Below, one piece after another: positions 52,977 through 61,070 of a stretch of 64,000 bases of DNA (positions are counted from its first letter, which is position 1; every line of letters begins with the position of its first letter). Made by a program: the position numbers and the translations under genes. The notes under the pieces are model-generated. The model did not search any database and had not been told where the DNA came from. It worked only from the letters and a program-made list of their open reading frames with translations. Location of the stretch: assembly GCA_963796155.1 (NCBI GenBank), contig CAWCKT010000015.1, positions 62,001 to 126,000 of the forward strand, read 5' to 3'. The stretch comes from AP-15 sp963796155. GTDB lineage: Bacteria > Pseudomonadota > Alphaproteobacteria > ATCC43930 > CGMCC-115725.

Positions 52977-53195
52977 ATGAAGGTCAGAATCGAATACTGC
53001 GTGCCCTGAAACTATGAACCAAGAGCCCTCCGTGCGAGGGCGCGGCTTATGGAGCGAGGCGCCGAAGAGGTCGAGCTCGTCAAGGGTGTCGCCGGTGTGT
53101 TTGAGATCACCGTCGATGGGCGGCTCGCCTTCTCCAAAAAACAACTCGGCCGGTTTCCGGAAGACGCGGAAATCGATGCCCTGATTGGCGGGTAG
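52977..53195 (+). CDS. SelW/Rdx-family selenoprotein with in-frame UGA (Sec)
   Basis: From ATG 52977, with AGAGGTGG seven bases upstream, a 72-residue frame runs to TAG 53193-53195 with one in-frame TGA at 53007-53009. Read as selenocysteine, the protein starts MKVRIEYCVPUNY, which is the C-x-x-U/C redox motif of the Rdx/SelW thioredoxin-like family. The rest also fits it: EVELVKGVAGVFEITVDGRL, then FSKKQLGRFPEDAEI. Directly after the UGA is a hairpin with bacterial SECIS geometry (see separate entry). The family is thought to be thiol-redox proteins. Ordinary gene calling stops at the TGA and misses it. It is divergent from modB. A Cys-to-stop mutation is the alternative, but the intact downstream frame and hairpin argue against it. 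Confidence 0.83.
53021..53048 (+). promoter_or_regulatory. Candidate bacterial SECIS element
   Basis: GCCCTC (53025-53030), loop CGTGC (53031-53035), GAGGGC (53036-53041) form a 6-bp stem. Outer AAG/CTT (53021-53023 with 53046-53048) can extend it. The loop begins 21 bases after the UGA. Bacterial SECIS hairpins typically lie about 16-37 bases after the UGA with a G among the first two loop bases. Both hold here (loop base 2 is G). Confidence 0.72.
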
Positions 53196-53213
53196 GCCGG
53201 CAAGGCAACTAGC

Positions 53214-53240
53214 ACGCCCTCACCTCAGAGGTGAGGGCGT
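53214..53240. terminator. Perfect 13-bp palindrome after the selenoprotein gene
   Basis: ACGCCCTCACCTC-A-GAGGTGAGGGCGT is an uninterrupted inverted repeat 18 bases after the stop at 53195. It lacks a U-tract, so it is either a poor terminator or a mRNA-stabilising hairpin. Confidence 0.5.
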
Positions 53241-53368
53241 CCTCCGTCCCGGTCGCAGTGCCGCGAGTTCCTTAACGGTTTGCTCATCGCTTCTATCGTA
53301 AGGAGCCGGGGATACCGGTCGCACATCCTGTCGACGAGAGGATCACTGCGGGCCGGGAGTGATCCGGC

Positions 53369-54418
53369 ATGGCTGCTGTCGCTCCGATCTCGACAAGAAG
53401 CGGGTCTATATCTTTCGCGATCGCGACCTTGGGGGTGGCGGCGCTGATCCGGATCGGCGGATTTGCGTTCGATGCTCCGCCCGCTCGCGGCCTGCCGCAG
53501 CCGTCGCGGCTCACGAGCACAATTTTCCGGCAGTCGCCGACGACAATCGTGAAATCGGTGGTGCTCGAAGGCTCATCCCGCAACGCCTGCGTGATGGCTC
53601 TCGGCAAGAACAGCAAATTGTCCGTCGGCTCCAGGGAGTCAAACCGCGACGTCATCGTCAGCCTCGCGGCCTGTGATCTGTACAATGCCTCCCGCGGGAT
53701 GGAGTCGACCGAGCTGGTCGGCGGGGCAAGTCTCAGCGCCCGGAACATATTCCTCTCCGGCGGTTATGCGCTCTCGGCCGGCACCCTTATGACCGCTTCC
53801 CGGTACCTGGCGACCCATACATCACCTGCTGTCGATCCCTACGCCCGTCTCAAAGTGCCCAGTTATACCGGATGCACAAAAGACCATTACAAGCTCGATG
53901 CAGGCAAAACAGCAACCATTTCCCCGGGAGTTTATTGCGGCGGGATCGAGGTAACCGGTGGCGCCACGCTCAACCTCGATCCCGGCAGCTACATCCTGGA
54001 CAGAGGGAACTTCACGGTCGGCGCCGGCGATACCGTGAACGGTACCGGCGTGACCATTATCCTCGCCAGCCGCACCGGATCGAACTATGGCTCGGTAAAC
54101 ATTCGTGCCGGCTCGACAATCGCGATCAGCGCGCCGGTCGTCGGTGCCGCGGTGGGAATTCCGGGGGTCGCCATCTGGGTCGACGAGCGCGCGCCGGCCG
54201 CCGACGACACCTTCGACGGCGGCACGAGTTAGAATATCAACGGTGCGGTCTATCTGCCGAGCGGAGAGGCGAGGTATTCCGGAGGCTCCTCCGCCGGAAC
54301 TCGCTGCAGTCAGCTGGTTGCTTCGAGCGTCACCTTTACCGGAAATTCTTATTTCCGGCACGACTGCGCCGGGGCCGGCTTATCGGACCCGGCGCCGCCG
54401 CCGCTCCTCGTCGAGTAA
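53369..54418 (+). pseudogene. TadG-like secreted/pilus-assembly-type protein interrupted by amber codon
   Basis: From ATG 53369 the protein resembles the C-terminal region of TadG/flp-pilus-type secreted proteins (GVYCGGIEVTGGATLNLDPG, YILDRGNFTVGAGDTVNGTG, VGIPGVAIWVDERAPAA). TAG at 54230-54232 then interrupts the frame just before NINGAVYLPSGEARYSGGSS, which continues in the same frame (CSQLVASSVTFTGNSYF) to TAA at 54416-54418. In relatives the position is usually Gln or similar, so a CAG-to-TAG change is likely (inference). The N-terminus (53369-53480) does not match the usual TadG start. The gene appears isolated from a tad cluster and degraded. Confidence 0.6.
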
Positions 54419-54424
54419 CGCGCT

Positions 54425-55945
54425 CTAACCGGGTTGGGCGGCGATGCGCCGGTGGACGACGGCGTACGCGTCGGTGTAGACGCGGCGCCATCCCGGAAGG
54501 GCATCGAGGCGGCTGACGGCGCCCTGCTGCGGCGCCAGCAGGGTCCAGGTGACGCCATACCGGTCGAGCAGCTCCGTCAGGGCATGTTCGCTGCCTCCTT
54601 CGGCCGCGAGGTAGCGGTCGAGGAACACATTTCCGTAGAGTTCGGCGCGGCCGTCGATGAAAGTCGGGATGCCGCTGAAGGTCAGATAGCCGCCAAAGCC
54701 TTCGCTGTTGAACACCGGACCGTCGAGCCCCAAGCGCGCCGCGGCGGCGAGCGCGCTCGCGGGGGTCGCCGAATCGTCCGCACGTTCGATCGGCCGCAAC
54801 AGCAACGGCAGGCTCGCCGCGGCGGCGATCGTCGCGATAAGCATGACCGCCGGCGCCGCAGCCGGCATGGCGAGCCTGGCCGCACCTCGGCCGAGCGCCG
54901 AGATCGGCATCGACCGGATCTTGGCGGCGATTGGCGGGCCGAGCGCCGCGGCGACGGCGAGCGGCCCGACGAGGCCGAGTAGCTCGGCATGCCGGACATG
55001 CCCGAGCGCCATGTGGCACAGCGCCAGCAGCAGCAGCAACCGCGGCAGCGGCAGCCTCAGGCCGGTCGAGAAGCCGAGAGCGATGATCCCCAGGAGCCAG
55101 ATTTCGAGTGGTTGGAAGGCCTGGAAATTCGGGCTCAGCCACTCGCCGAAGGAAGCCTGCAGCGCCGGCATAGCCATCAGCCGGAACGGCTCGCAGAAGC
55201 CCGCGATGCCGTTCGGCGTTATCAACGCGGCGGCGATGGCGAGCAGGCCGAACACCCCCCAACGACGCGCTTCGCCCGCGCGGTCTCCAGGTGAGAAGAC
55301 CGCCTCGCCTCCGAGGAAGAGCGCCAAACCCAATCCGAACATGAAACCGCCGTGCAGATTGGCCCACAACGCCATCACCGGGAGCAGCCGGAAGGGCGGT
55401 GCGGACCTGCTGTCGCGCGCGGCGAAGAGAGCGCCCGACCACAGGACCAGTAGCGGCAGGGCGAGCAGGTGAGGGCGCACCAGGAGATGGCCCAAGACCA
55501 GCGCCGCGCCCAGCGATACCGCGATCAGCGTGGAGAAAGGCTCGGCATAGCGCAGCAGAAAGCGGGTCAGGAGGGCGAGGCTGGTGGCGAAGGCCGCGGC
55601 CGCGAGCAGCACCAGCCCGCTCCACCCGGCCGTGTCATAGACCGCCGCGAGGACGATCTCGGCCAGCCATTCATGCGGCACCCAAGTGGCGCCGGCCATC
55701 GAGTGGGAGAACGGGTCGTGCACCGGCAGGGCCGCGTGGGCGAGCATCCACCGGCCCGCGGCGACATGGAGATAAGTGTCGGGATCGTTGAGCAGCGCCA
55801 TCGGCTGGGCGAGCGCCCGCAGAAAGACCGCGAGCCCGACGATCAGCGGCCAGGACGGGACGAGCGGGCTCCATCGGGCAACGCTGCCCGCCTCAGCCGA
55901 GTTACGCGCCAAGACACCCGCGTCCCGTCGGCCTTCACCCCTCAC
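54425..55945 (-). CDS. Predicted polytopic membrane protein (GT-C-like)
   Basis: This 506-residue protein has about ten hydrophobic helices and an early loop with NDPDTYLHVAAGRWMLAHA and DPFSHSMAGATWVPHEWLAE. The D-P-D-T/HEW pattern is reminiscent of GT-C-fold glycosyltransferases using lipid-linked sugars. A C-terminal soluble part (VFNSEGFGGYLTFSGIPTFI, DRYGVTWTLLAPQQGAVS) follows. No precise family name is supported. The start could be 55945 or a later ATG/GTG. It is convergent with the TadG-like gene. Confidence 0.65.
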   Translation of the reverse strand: MRGEGRRDAGVLARNSAEAGSVARWSPLVPSWPLIVGLAVFLRALAQPMALLNDPDTYLHVAAGRWMLAHAALPVHDPFSHSMAGATWVPHEWLAEIVLAAVYDTAGWSGLVLLAAAAFATSLALLTRFLLRYAEPFSTLIAVSLGAALVLGHLLVRPHLLALPLLVLWSGALFAARDSRSAPPFRLLPVMALWANLHGGFMFGLGLALFLGGEAVFSPGDRAGEARRWGVFGLLAIAAALITPNGIAGFCEPFRLMAMPALQASFGEWLSPNFQAFQPLEIWLLGIIALGFSTGLRLPLPRLLLLLALCHMALGHVRHAELLGLVGPLAVAAALGPPIAAKIRSMPISALGRGAARLAMPAAAPAVMLIATIAAAASLPLLLRPIERADDSATPASALAAAARLGLDGPVFNSEGFGGYLTFSGIPTFIDGRAELYGNVFLDRYLAAEGGSEHALTELLDRYGVTWTLLAPQQGAVSRLDALPGWRRVYTDAYAVVHRRIAAQPG

Positions 55946-56055
55946 TCACTCAACTCACTCTGCCTCCTCGGTTCTTCCATCCACCCCGCATCGGGTCCCG
56001 CGTGCCGCCGAATATCCTGGTATTGCAGACTGGGGCGCCCGCTTGGCCGGCGGCG

Positions 56056-57333
56056 TCAGATCGCGATGGCGGGCTCGATCTCGGGTTGGCGGCCGTGGCC
56101 GTCGCCAACGAACAGCACCATCACCGCGACAACGATCAGCAAGACCCCGGAGATCATGAAGGCCTCGAAATAAGTGCCGAAAGCCATTCGCAGGACGCCG
56201 GCCAGATAGGCCGCCGAGGCGCTGCCGACCTGATGGATCACGGTGATCCAGGCGACCATGATCCCGATCCTCTGGGTGCCGACGACGCCGCTCAGCAGGC
56301 GCACCGTCGGCGGCGCGCCGGCGATCCAGTCGAGCCCGTAGACCATGCTGAACAATGTCAGACCGTAGAACGACATGTCGAATGCGAAAGGCAGATAGAG
56401 CAGCGAAAAGCCGCGAAACCCATAATAGCAGCACAACAGGATGCGGTTGTCGCAACGGTCGCTGAGCCAGCCCGAGATGGTCGCGCCGAGGAGAGCGAAG
56501 ACGCCGGTAGCAGCGAGCAGTCCGGCACCGGCCATCTCGCTCAGCCCGTGATCGGTGCAGGCCGGTATCAAGTGGGTGCCGATCAGCCCGTTGGTCGTCG
56601 CTCCGCAGCAGAAATAGCTCCCGGCGATCAACCAAAAGTCGCGCGAGCGTGCTCCGCTCGCAAGCGCGCTGAACGCCACCGAGAACGGGTTGCCAGCGGG
56701 AGGAGCGGAGGGTAGCGACCGGCCTATCTCGCCGTAACGGGCAAGGCCGAGATCCTCGGGCCGGTCGCGCATCAACACCGCGATCACCGGCAGGAAGGCA
56801 AAAACGACGCCGGCCAGGATCAGGGACCCGACCCGCCAGCCGGCACTGGTGGCCAGTGCCGCCATCGTCGGCAGGAAGACGAGCTGACCGGCCGCGTTGG
56901 CTGCGGTCAGGACGCCGACAACGAGCCCTTCCCTCGCGCGGAACCAGCGCGCGGCGATAAACGCCGCCAGGTAGGCGCCGACAAAGCCGGTGGAGAGGCC
57001 GACCACGACACCCCAGAGTGCCACGAGCTGCCATACCTTGCCCATCCCCGGGGTCAGAGCCACACCCGCGGCTGTCGCCGCCAGCGCCAGGATCATCGTG
57101 CGGCGCGCCCCGAAGCGGTCCATCACCGCCGCGGCGAATGGACCGACCGCCCCAAAGAGCAGCAGGTTGATACTGACGGCGAGGGAGATCGTGGCGCGCG
57201 ACCAGTGGAATTCCTGTTCGAGCGGCACGATCAGCACACTGGGCGTGGCGCGCACACCCGCGGTCACCACCACCACCACGAAAGTGACCGCGACGATGAC
57301 CCAAGCGTAATGCAGCCGGAGATTCTTCCGCAT
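56056..57333 (-). CDS. Major facilitator superfamily transporter
   Basis: This 425-residue, twelve-helix MFS protein has AWVIVAVTFVVVVVTAG at the start. A loop 2-3 motif (DRFGARRTMILALAATAAG) and an equivalent motif in the second half (GWLSDRCDNRILLCCYYGF) are present. The opening resembles monocarboxylate/oxalate-formate type MFS (family inference). The substrate is unknown. Single gene on the minus strand. Confidence 0.85.
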   Translation of the reverse strand: MRKNLRLHYAWVIVAVTFVVVVVTAGVRATPSVLIVPLEQEFHWSRATISLAVSINLLLFGAVGPFAAAVMDRFGARRTMILALAATAAGVALTPGMGKVWQLVALWGVVVGLSTGFVGAYLAAFIAARWFRAREGLVVGVLTAANAAGQLVFLPTMAALATSAGWRVGSLILAGVVFAFLPVIAVLMRDRPEDLGLARYGEIGRSLPSAPPAGNPFSVAFSALASGARSRDFWLIAGSYFCCGATTNGLIGTHLIPACTDHGLSEMAGAGLLAATGVFALLGATISGWLSDRCDNRILLCCYYGFRGFSLLYLPFAFDMSFYGLTLFSMVYGLDWIAGAPPTVRLLSGVVGTQRIGIMVAWITVIHQVGSASAAYLAGVLRMAFGTYFEAFMISGVLLIVVAVMVLFVGDGHGRQPEIEPAIAI

Positions 57334-57672
57334 GCCTATGGCCGCTGGTGGATGAACTTACGCCCGCGCTGGCGACGAGCAGGTCGCCACGGGCTCACGA
57401 GGCGCCCAGATACAACCAGGGCAAGCGCTCCTCCCGGAGCATATGCCGCCTTCGAATCGATCATCCATGGCAGCCGAGCTTAGGCTCCGCAGACTTGCCT
57501 GCCAAGAACAAACGGGCGCCTACCCGCCGGCGTCCTCCCGGGCTTCGAGATCGTCGGACCGGGTCATACCGACGCGTCGCCAGAAGCGTGCCGGCTGGAC
57601 TCGCGGTGACCCGAACCCTACATTCGCGGCCACTTGTCCCTGAACACGTGGATCCACCGAGGAGAACCCCTG
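57334..57672. other. Divergent intergenic region before phaA
   Basis: No gene is supported in 339 bases between the MFS and phaA starts; short open frames lack features. A GAGGAGAA ribosome-binding site precedes the phaA ATG. I could not identify a convincing promoter. Confidence 0.4.
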
Positions 57673-58848
57673 ATGACCGATATCGTGATTGCCAGCGCTG
57701 CGCGCACCCCCGTTGGGGCTTTCAACGGCGGGCTCAGCAGCCTGCCGGCGCACAAGCTCGGCGAGGTCGCTATCATCGAGGCTCTGCGCCGCGCCCATGT
57801 CGAGCCGAAAGACGTTTCTGAGGTGATCATGGGCCAGATCCTCGCTGCCGGCGAAGGCCAGAACCCGGCCCGGCAAGCTGCGATCGCTGCGGGCATTCCC
57901 TACGAGGTGACCGCTTATGGCGTAAATCAGCTCTGCGGTTCGGGCTTGCGTACCGTGGCGCTCGGCTATCAGGCGATCCGCACCGGCGATTCGGAGATCG
58001 TCGTCGCCGGCGGGCAGGAGAGCATGAGCCAGGCGCCGCACTGCATCCATCTGCGCAACGGCGTCAAGATGGGCGATGCCGAACTCGTCGATACGATGAT
58101 CAAGGACGGGCTGTGGGATGCGTTCAACGGCTATCACATGGGCAACACCGCCGAGAACGTCGCTCAGCGCTGGCAGATCACCCGCGATCAGCAGGACGCC
58201 TTTGCCGCCGCCTCGCAGACCAAGGCGGTAGCGGCGCAGAAGGCCGGCCGCTTCAAGGACGAGATCGTGCCGGTCAAGATCGCGACCCGCCGCGGCGAGA
58301 CGGTGGTCGACACCGACGAGCATCCCAAGCCCGACACGACCGTCGAGGTGCTGGCCAAGCTGCGCCCCGCCTTCGACAAGAACGGAACGGTCACCGCCGG
58401 CAACGCGTCGGGCATCAATGACGGCGCGGCCGCAGTCGTGCTGATGACCGCGGCCGAGGCCGAGAAGCGCGGGGTCCGCCCGCTCGCCCGCATCGTTTCC
58501 TGGGCTACGGCCGGCGTCGATCCCGCGATCATGGGTACGGGACCCATCCCAGCGAGCCGCATGGCGCTGAAAAAGGCCGGCTGGTCGGCCAACGATCTCG
58601 AGCTGATCGAGGCCAACGAGGCGTTTGCCGCGCAGGCCTGCGCCGTCAACAAGGATCTCGGCTGGAATGTCGAGAGGGTGAATGTGAACGGCGGCGCGAT
58701 CGCCCTCGGTCATCCGATCGGCGCCTCGGGGGCGCGCGTGCTGGTTACTCTGCTGCACGAGATGCAGCGGCGTAATGTGCACAAGGGGCTGGCGACCCTG
58801 TGCATCGGCGGCGGGATGGGTATCGCGATGTGCGTCGAGCGCGATTAG
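57673..58848 (+). CDS. phaA: Acetyl-CoA acetyltransferase (beta-ketothiolase)
   Basis: This 391-residue thiolase has the nucleophilic Cys in NQLCGSGLRTVALGYQ (about residue 89), GGQESMSQAPHCI, NEAFAAQACAVN, GHPIGASGARVLVTLL with the catalytic His, and the second Cys in LCIGGGMG. It condenses two acetyl-CoA. The phaB reductase follows 29 bases later, so together they make (R)-3-hydroxybutyryl-CoA for polyhydroxybutyrate. No synthase gene is in the window. ATG 57673 follows GAGGAGAA. Confidence 0.95.
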   Translation: MTDIVIASAARTPVGAFNGGLSSLPAHKLGEVAIIEALRRAHVEPKDVSEVIMGQILAAGEGQNPARQAAIAAGIPYEVTAYGVNQLCGSGLRTVALGYQAIRTGDSEIVVAGGQESMSQAPHCIHLRNGVKMGDAELVDTMIKDGLWDAFNGYHMGNTAENVAQRWQITRDQQDAFAAASQTKAVAAQKAGRFKDEIVPVKIATRRGETVVDTDEHPKPDTTVEVLAKLRPAFDKNGTVTAGNASGINDGAAAVVLMTAAEAEKRGVRPLARIVSWATAGVDPAIMGTGPIPASRMALKKAGWSANDLELIEANEAFAAQACAVNKDLGWNVERVNVNGGAIALGHPIGASGARVLVTLLHEMQRRNVHKGLATLCIGGGMGIAMCVERD

Positions 58849-58877
58849 CAGCGCTCAAAGAAAATAGGGAGGAGGGG

Positions 58878-59600
58878 ATGCCTAGGATCGCGGTCGTCAC
58901 CGGCGGGACGCGCGGCATCGGCCGTGCGATCTCCGTGGCGCTCAAGGACGCCGGCTATCGGGTCGCTGCGGTCTACGCCGGCGACGACAGGGCCGCACAG
59001 CAGTTCAAGGATGATACCGGCATCCCGGTGTTCAAGTTCGACGTCGGCGATTTCGCCGCCTGCGCGGACGGGGTGAAGGCGATCGAGGCGGCGCTCGGGC
59101 CGGTCGAAATTCTGATCAACAATGCGGGCATCACGCGCGACACGACGCTGCACCGCATGAGCTTCGAGCAGTGGAACGCGGTCATTCAGACCAACCTCAC
59201 CTCATGCTTCAACATGACGAGGCAGGTCATCGAGGGAATGCGCACGCGCGGGTTCGGGCGCATCGTCAATATCGGCTCGATCAACGGCCAGGCAGGCCAA
59301 TTCGGGCAGGCGAACTACGCCGCGGCCAAGGCGGGAATGCAGGGCTTCACGAAGGCTCTGGCACAGGAGGGCGCAGCCAGGGGCGTCACCGTCAACGTCA
59401 TCGCTCCGGGGTACGTCGAGACCGATATGGTGCGCGCGGTGGCCCCGGACGTCCTCGAAAAGATCCTTGCCCGCATCCCGGTGGGCCGGCTCGGCAAGCC
59501 CGAGGAGATCGCCCGCGCGGTGCTGTTCCTGGTCGCCGACGAGGCCGGCTTCATCACCGGGTCTACCCTGTCGATTAACGGCGGCCAGCACATGTACTGA
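58878..59600 (+). CDS. phaB: Acetoacetyl-CoA reductase
   Basis: This 240-residue short-chain dehydrogenase has VVTGGTRGIGRAISVALK (cofactor loop), NNAGITRDTTLHRM, catalytic Ser/Tyr/Lys in IGSINGQAGQFGQANYAAAK, and VIAPGYVETDMV. Its similarity is to PhaB, NADPH-dependent reduction of acetoacetyl-CoA. GGGAGGAGGGG lies just before ATG 58878. In operon with phaA. Confidence 0.94.
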   Translation: MPRIAVVTGGTRGIGRAISVALKDAGYRVAAVYAGDDRAAQQFKDDTGIPVFKFDVGDFAACADGVKAIEAALGPVEILINNAGITRDTTLHRMSFEQWNAVIQTNLTSCFNMTRQVIEGMRTRGFGRIVNIGSINGQAGQFGQANYAAAKAGMQGFTKALAQEGAARGVTVNVIAPGYVETDMVRAVAPDVLEKILARIPVGRLGKPEEIARAVLFLVADEAGFITGSTLSINGGQHMY

Positions 59601-59603
59601 TGC

Positions 59604-60170
59604 GTGCCGATCGCTCGCAGGAGCTTGCTGCTACTTCCGGCGCAGCTGATGGCCGCACGGTTTGCTGAGGCGGCGGAAAACCTCGAATACCGCGACGGCC
59701 GGCTCGGTTGGTCGGGTGGAAGCGCGATCGCGGCGATCGGCCGAGGAGGGGTCCGAGCGAACAAGAGAGAAGGCGACGGCGCGACCCCGGCGGGGACTTA
59801 TCCGCTCGTCTTCGGGTTCTATCGAGAGGATCGGATCAGGCCTCCACCGTCGCGACTCCCGATGCGTGCGCTCGCATCATATGACGCATGGGTCGACGAT
59901 CCCGCCGATGCACAGTACAATCGCCTCGTCGCGCTTCCGTACCCTGCCCGGACCGAGCAGCTCTGGCGCGACGATGAGATTTACGATCTCATCGTCGTTA
60001 TCGGGTACAACATCGAACCGGTCGTTCCAGGTGCAGGCAGCGCCATATTTTTCCACATAGCGCGGCCCAATTTTTCGGCTACCGAAGGATGTATCGCGGT
60101 GAGGAGAGAAGTCCTGGTATCTCTGATACCGCTATTGGGCCCGGGGAGCACGATCACGATCCGCACCTGA
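59604..60170 (+). CDS. L,D-transpeptidase (YkuD) family protein
   Basis: This 188-residue protein (GTG 59604) has a possible signal-like N-terminus (RRSLLLLPAQLMAARFAEA) and a YkuD core: NKREGDGATPAGTYPLVFGF, and the active-site FHIARPNFSATEGCIAVRR with catalytic Cys. Instead of the usual S/T-H-G-C, the motif is T-E-G-C, as in one alphaproteobacterial subgroup. It probably acts on peptidoglycan cross-links. It lies three bases after phaB, a compact but not clearly functional link. Confidence 0.82.
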   Translation: MPIARRSLLLLPAQLMAARFAEAAENLEYRDGRLGWSGGSAIAAIGRGGVRANKREGDGATPAGTYPLVFGFYREDRIRPPPSRLPMRALASYDAWVDDPADAQYNRLVALPYPARTEQLWRDDEIYDLIVVIGYNIEPVVPGAGSAIFFHIARPNFSATEGCIAVRREVLVSLIPLLGPGSTITIRT

Positions 60171-60305
60171 GGGTGAGGTCCCCCACACTCGCGCCGTCCG
60201 CGGCCTTTGCCTTGCCTAAGGACCCGCAAGCCGGTCATCCGGTAAGCCGCAATTGCGCCTTGTGCGGGCAACGTCGACCGCGACATCTCCATGTTAAGAT
60301 GGGCG

Positions 60306-61070
60306 ATGTCGTCCGACGTCGTCGATCTCAGAGACTTTTACCGCACCGGCCTCGGCCAGGTCGCGCGGCGCATGATCCGCCGGGCGATCCAACGCATGTG
60401 GCCCGATCTGCACGCCATGCGGCTCCTCGGGATCGGCTATGCCACGCCGTTTTTGTCGGCGGTCGCGCCTGGAACCGAGCGCACCCTGGCGTTGATGCCG
60501 GCCTCGCTCGGGGTGCTCGGCTGGCCCTCGGACGGGCCCAATCAAGTCACTCTCGCAGACGAGGGCGAGCTCCCCTTTGCCGACTATTCGATCGACCGCG
60601 TGCTGGTCGTCCATGCGGTCGAGGTCAGCGAACAGATCGGGCCGATGCTGAAGGAGATCTGGCGCGTTCTCGCGGGGGGCGGGCGCTTGTTGATCGTCGC
60701 CCCTAACCGGCGCGGGATCTGGGCCCGTCTCGACCGCACGCCGTTCGGATCTGGCCGACCCTACACGATGTCTCAATTGTCGCAGCTGCTGCGCGACGAA
60801 CTCTTCACGCCTGTCGGGTCCGACACGGCGCTGTTCATCCCGCCTGTCCGCAAGAGGATGATGTTGCGCTCGGCACCCGCCTGGGAGCGGATCGGCAAGC
60901 GCTGGTTCCCGACTTTTGCCGGGGTCGTGCTGGTCGAGGCGACGAAACAGATCTATGCAAAGCCGGCCACGGCGCGCATGCCGCGTCACCGTCTGGTGTA
61001 TACGCCGGCCCCGCACGGAATGTCCCGGCAAACCGGCGCCGACGACGCGCTTCAACCGAGCCGCAGCTGA
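60306..61070 (+). CDS. Class I SAM-dependent methyltransferase
   Basis: The protein, 254 residues from ATG 60306 (259 from ATG 60291), has a Methyltransf_11 pattern. LLGIGYATPFL resembles a degenerate SAM loop, LPFADYSIDRVLVVHAVEVS is motif II-like, and LKEIWRVLAGGGRLLIVAPN is the classic post-II segment. The acceptor is unknown. The 3' end overlaps the convergent metallophosphoesterase gene by 19 bases. Confidence 0.83.
   Translation: MSSDVVDLRDFYRTGLGQVARRMIRRAIQRMWPDLHAMRLLGIGYATPFLSAVAPGTERTLALMPASLGVLGWPSDGPNQVTLADEGELPFADYSIDRVLVVHAVEVSEQIGPMLKEIWRVLAGGGRLLIVAPNRRGIWARLDRTPFGSGRPYTMSQLSQLLRDELFTPVGSDTALFIPPVRKRMMLRSAPAWERIGKRWFPTFAGVVLVEATKQIYAKPATARMPRHRLVYTPAPHGMSRQTGADDALQPSRS

Noticed and set aside
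56056..57304. Second large minus-strand frame over the MFS gene
   Set aside because: It is a frame-shifted shadow rich in Arg/Gly; the in-frame protein has twelve clear membrane helices.
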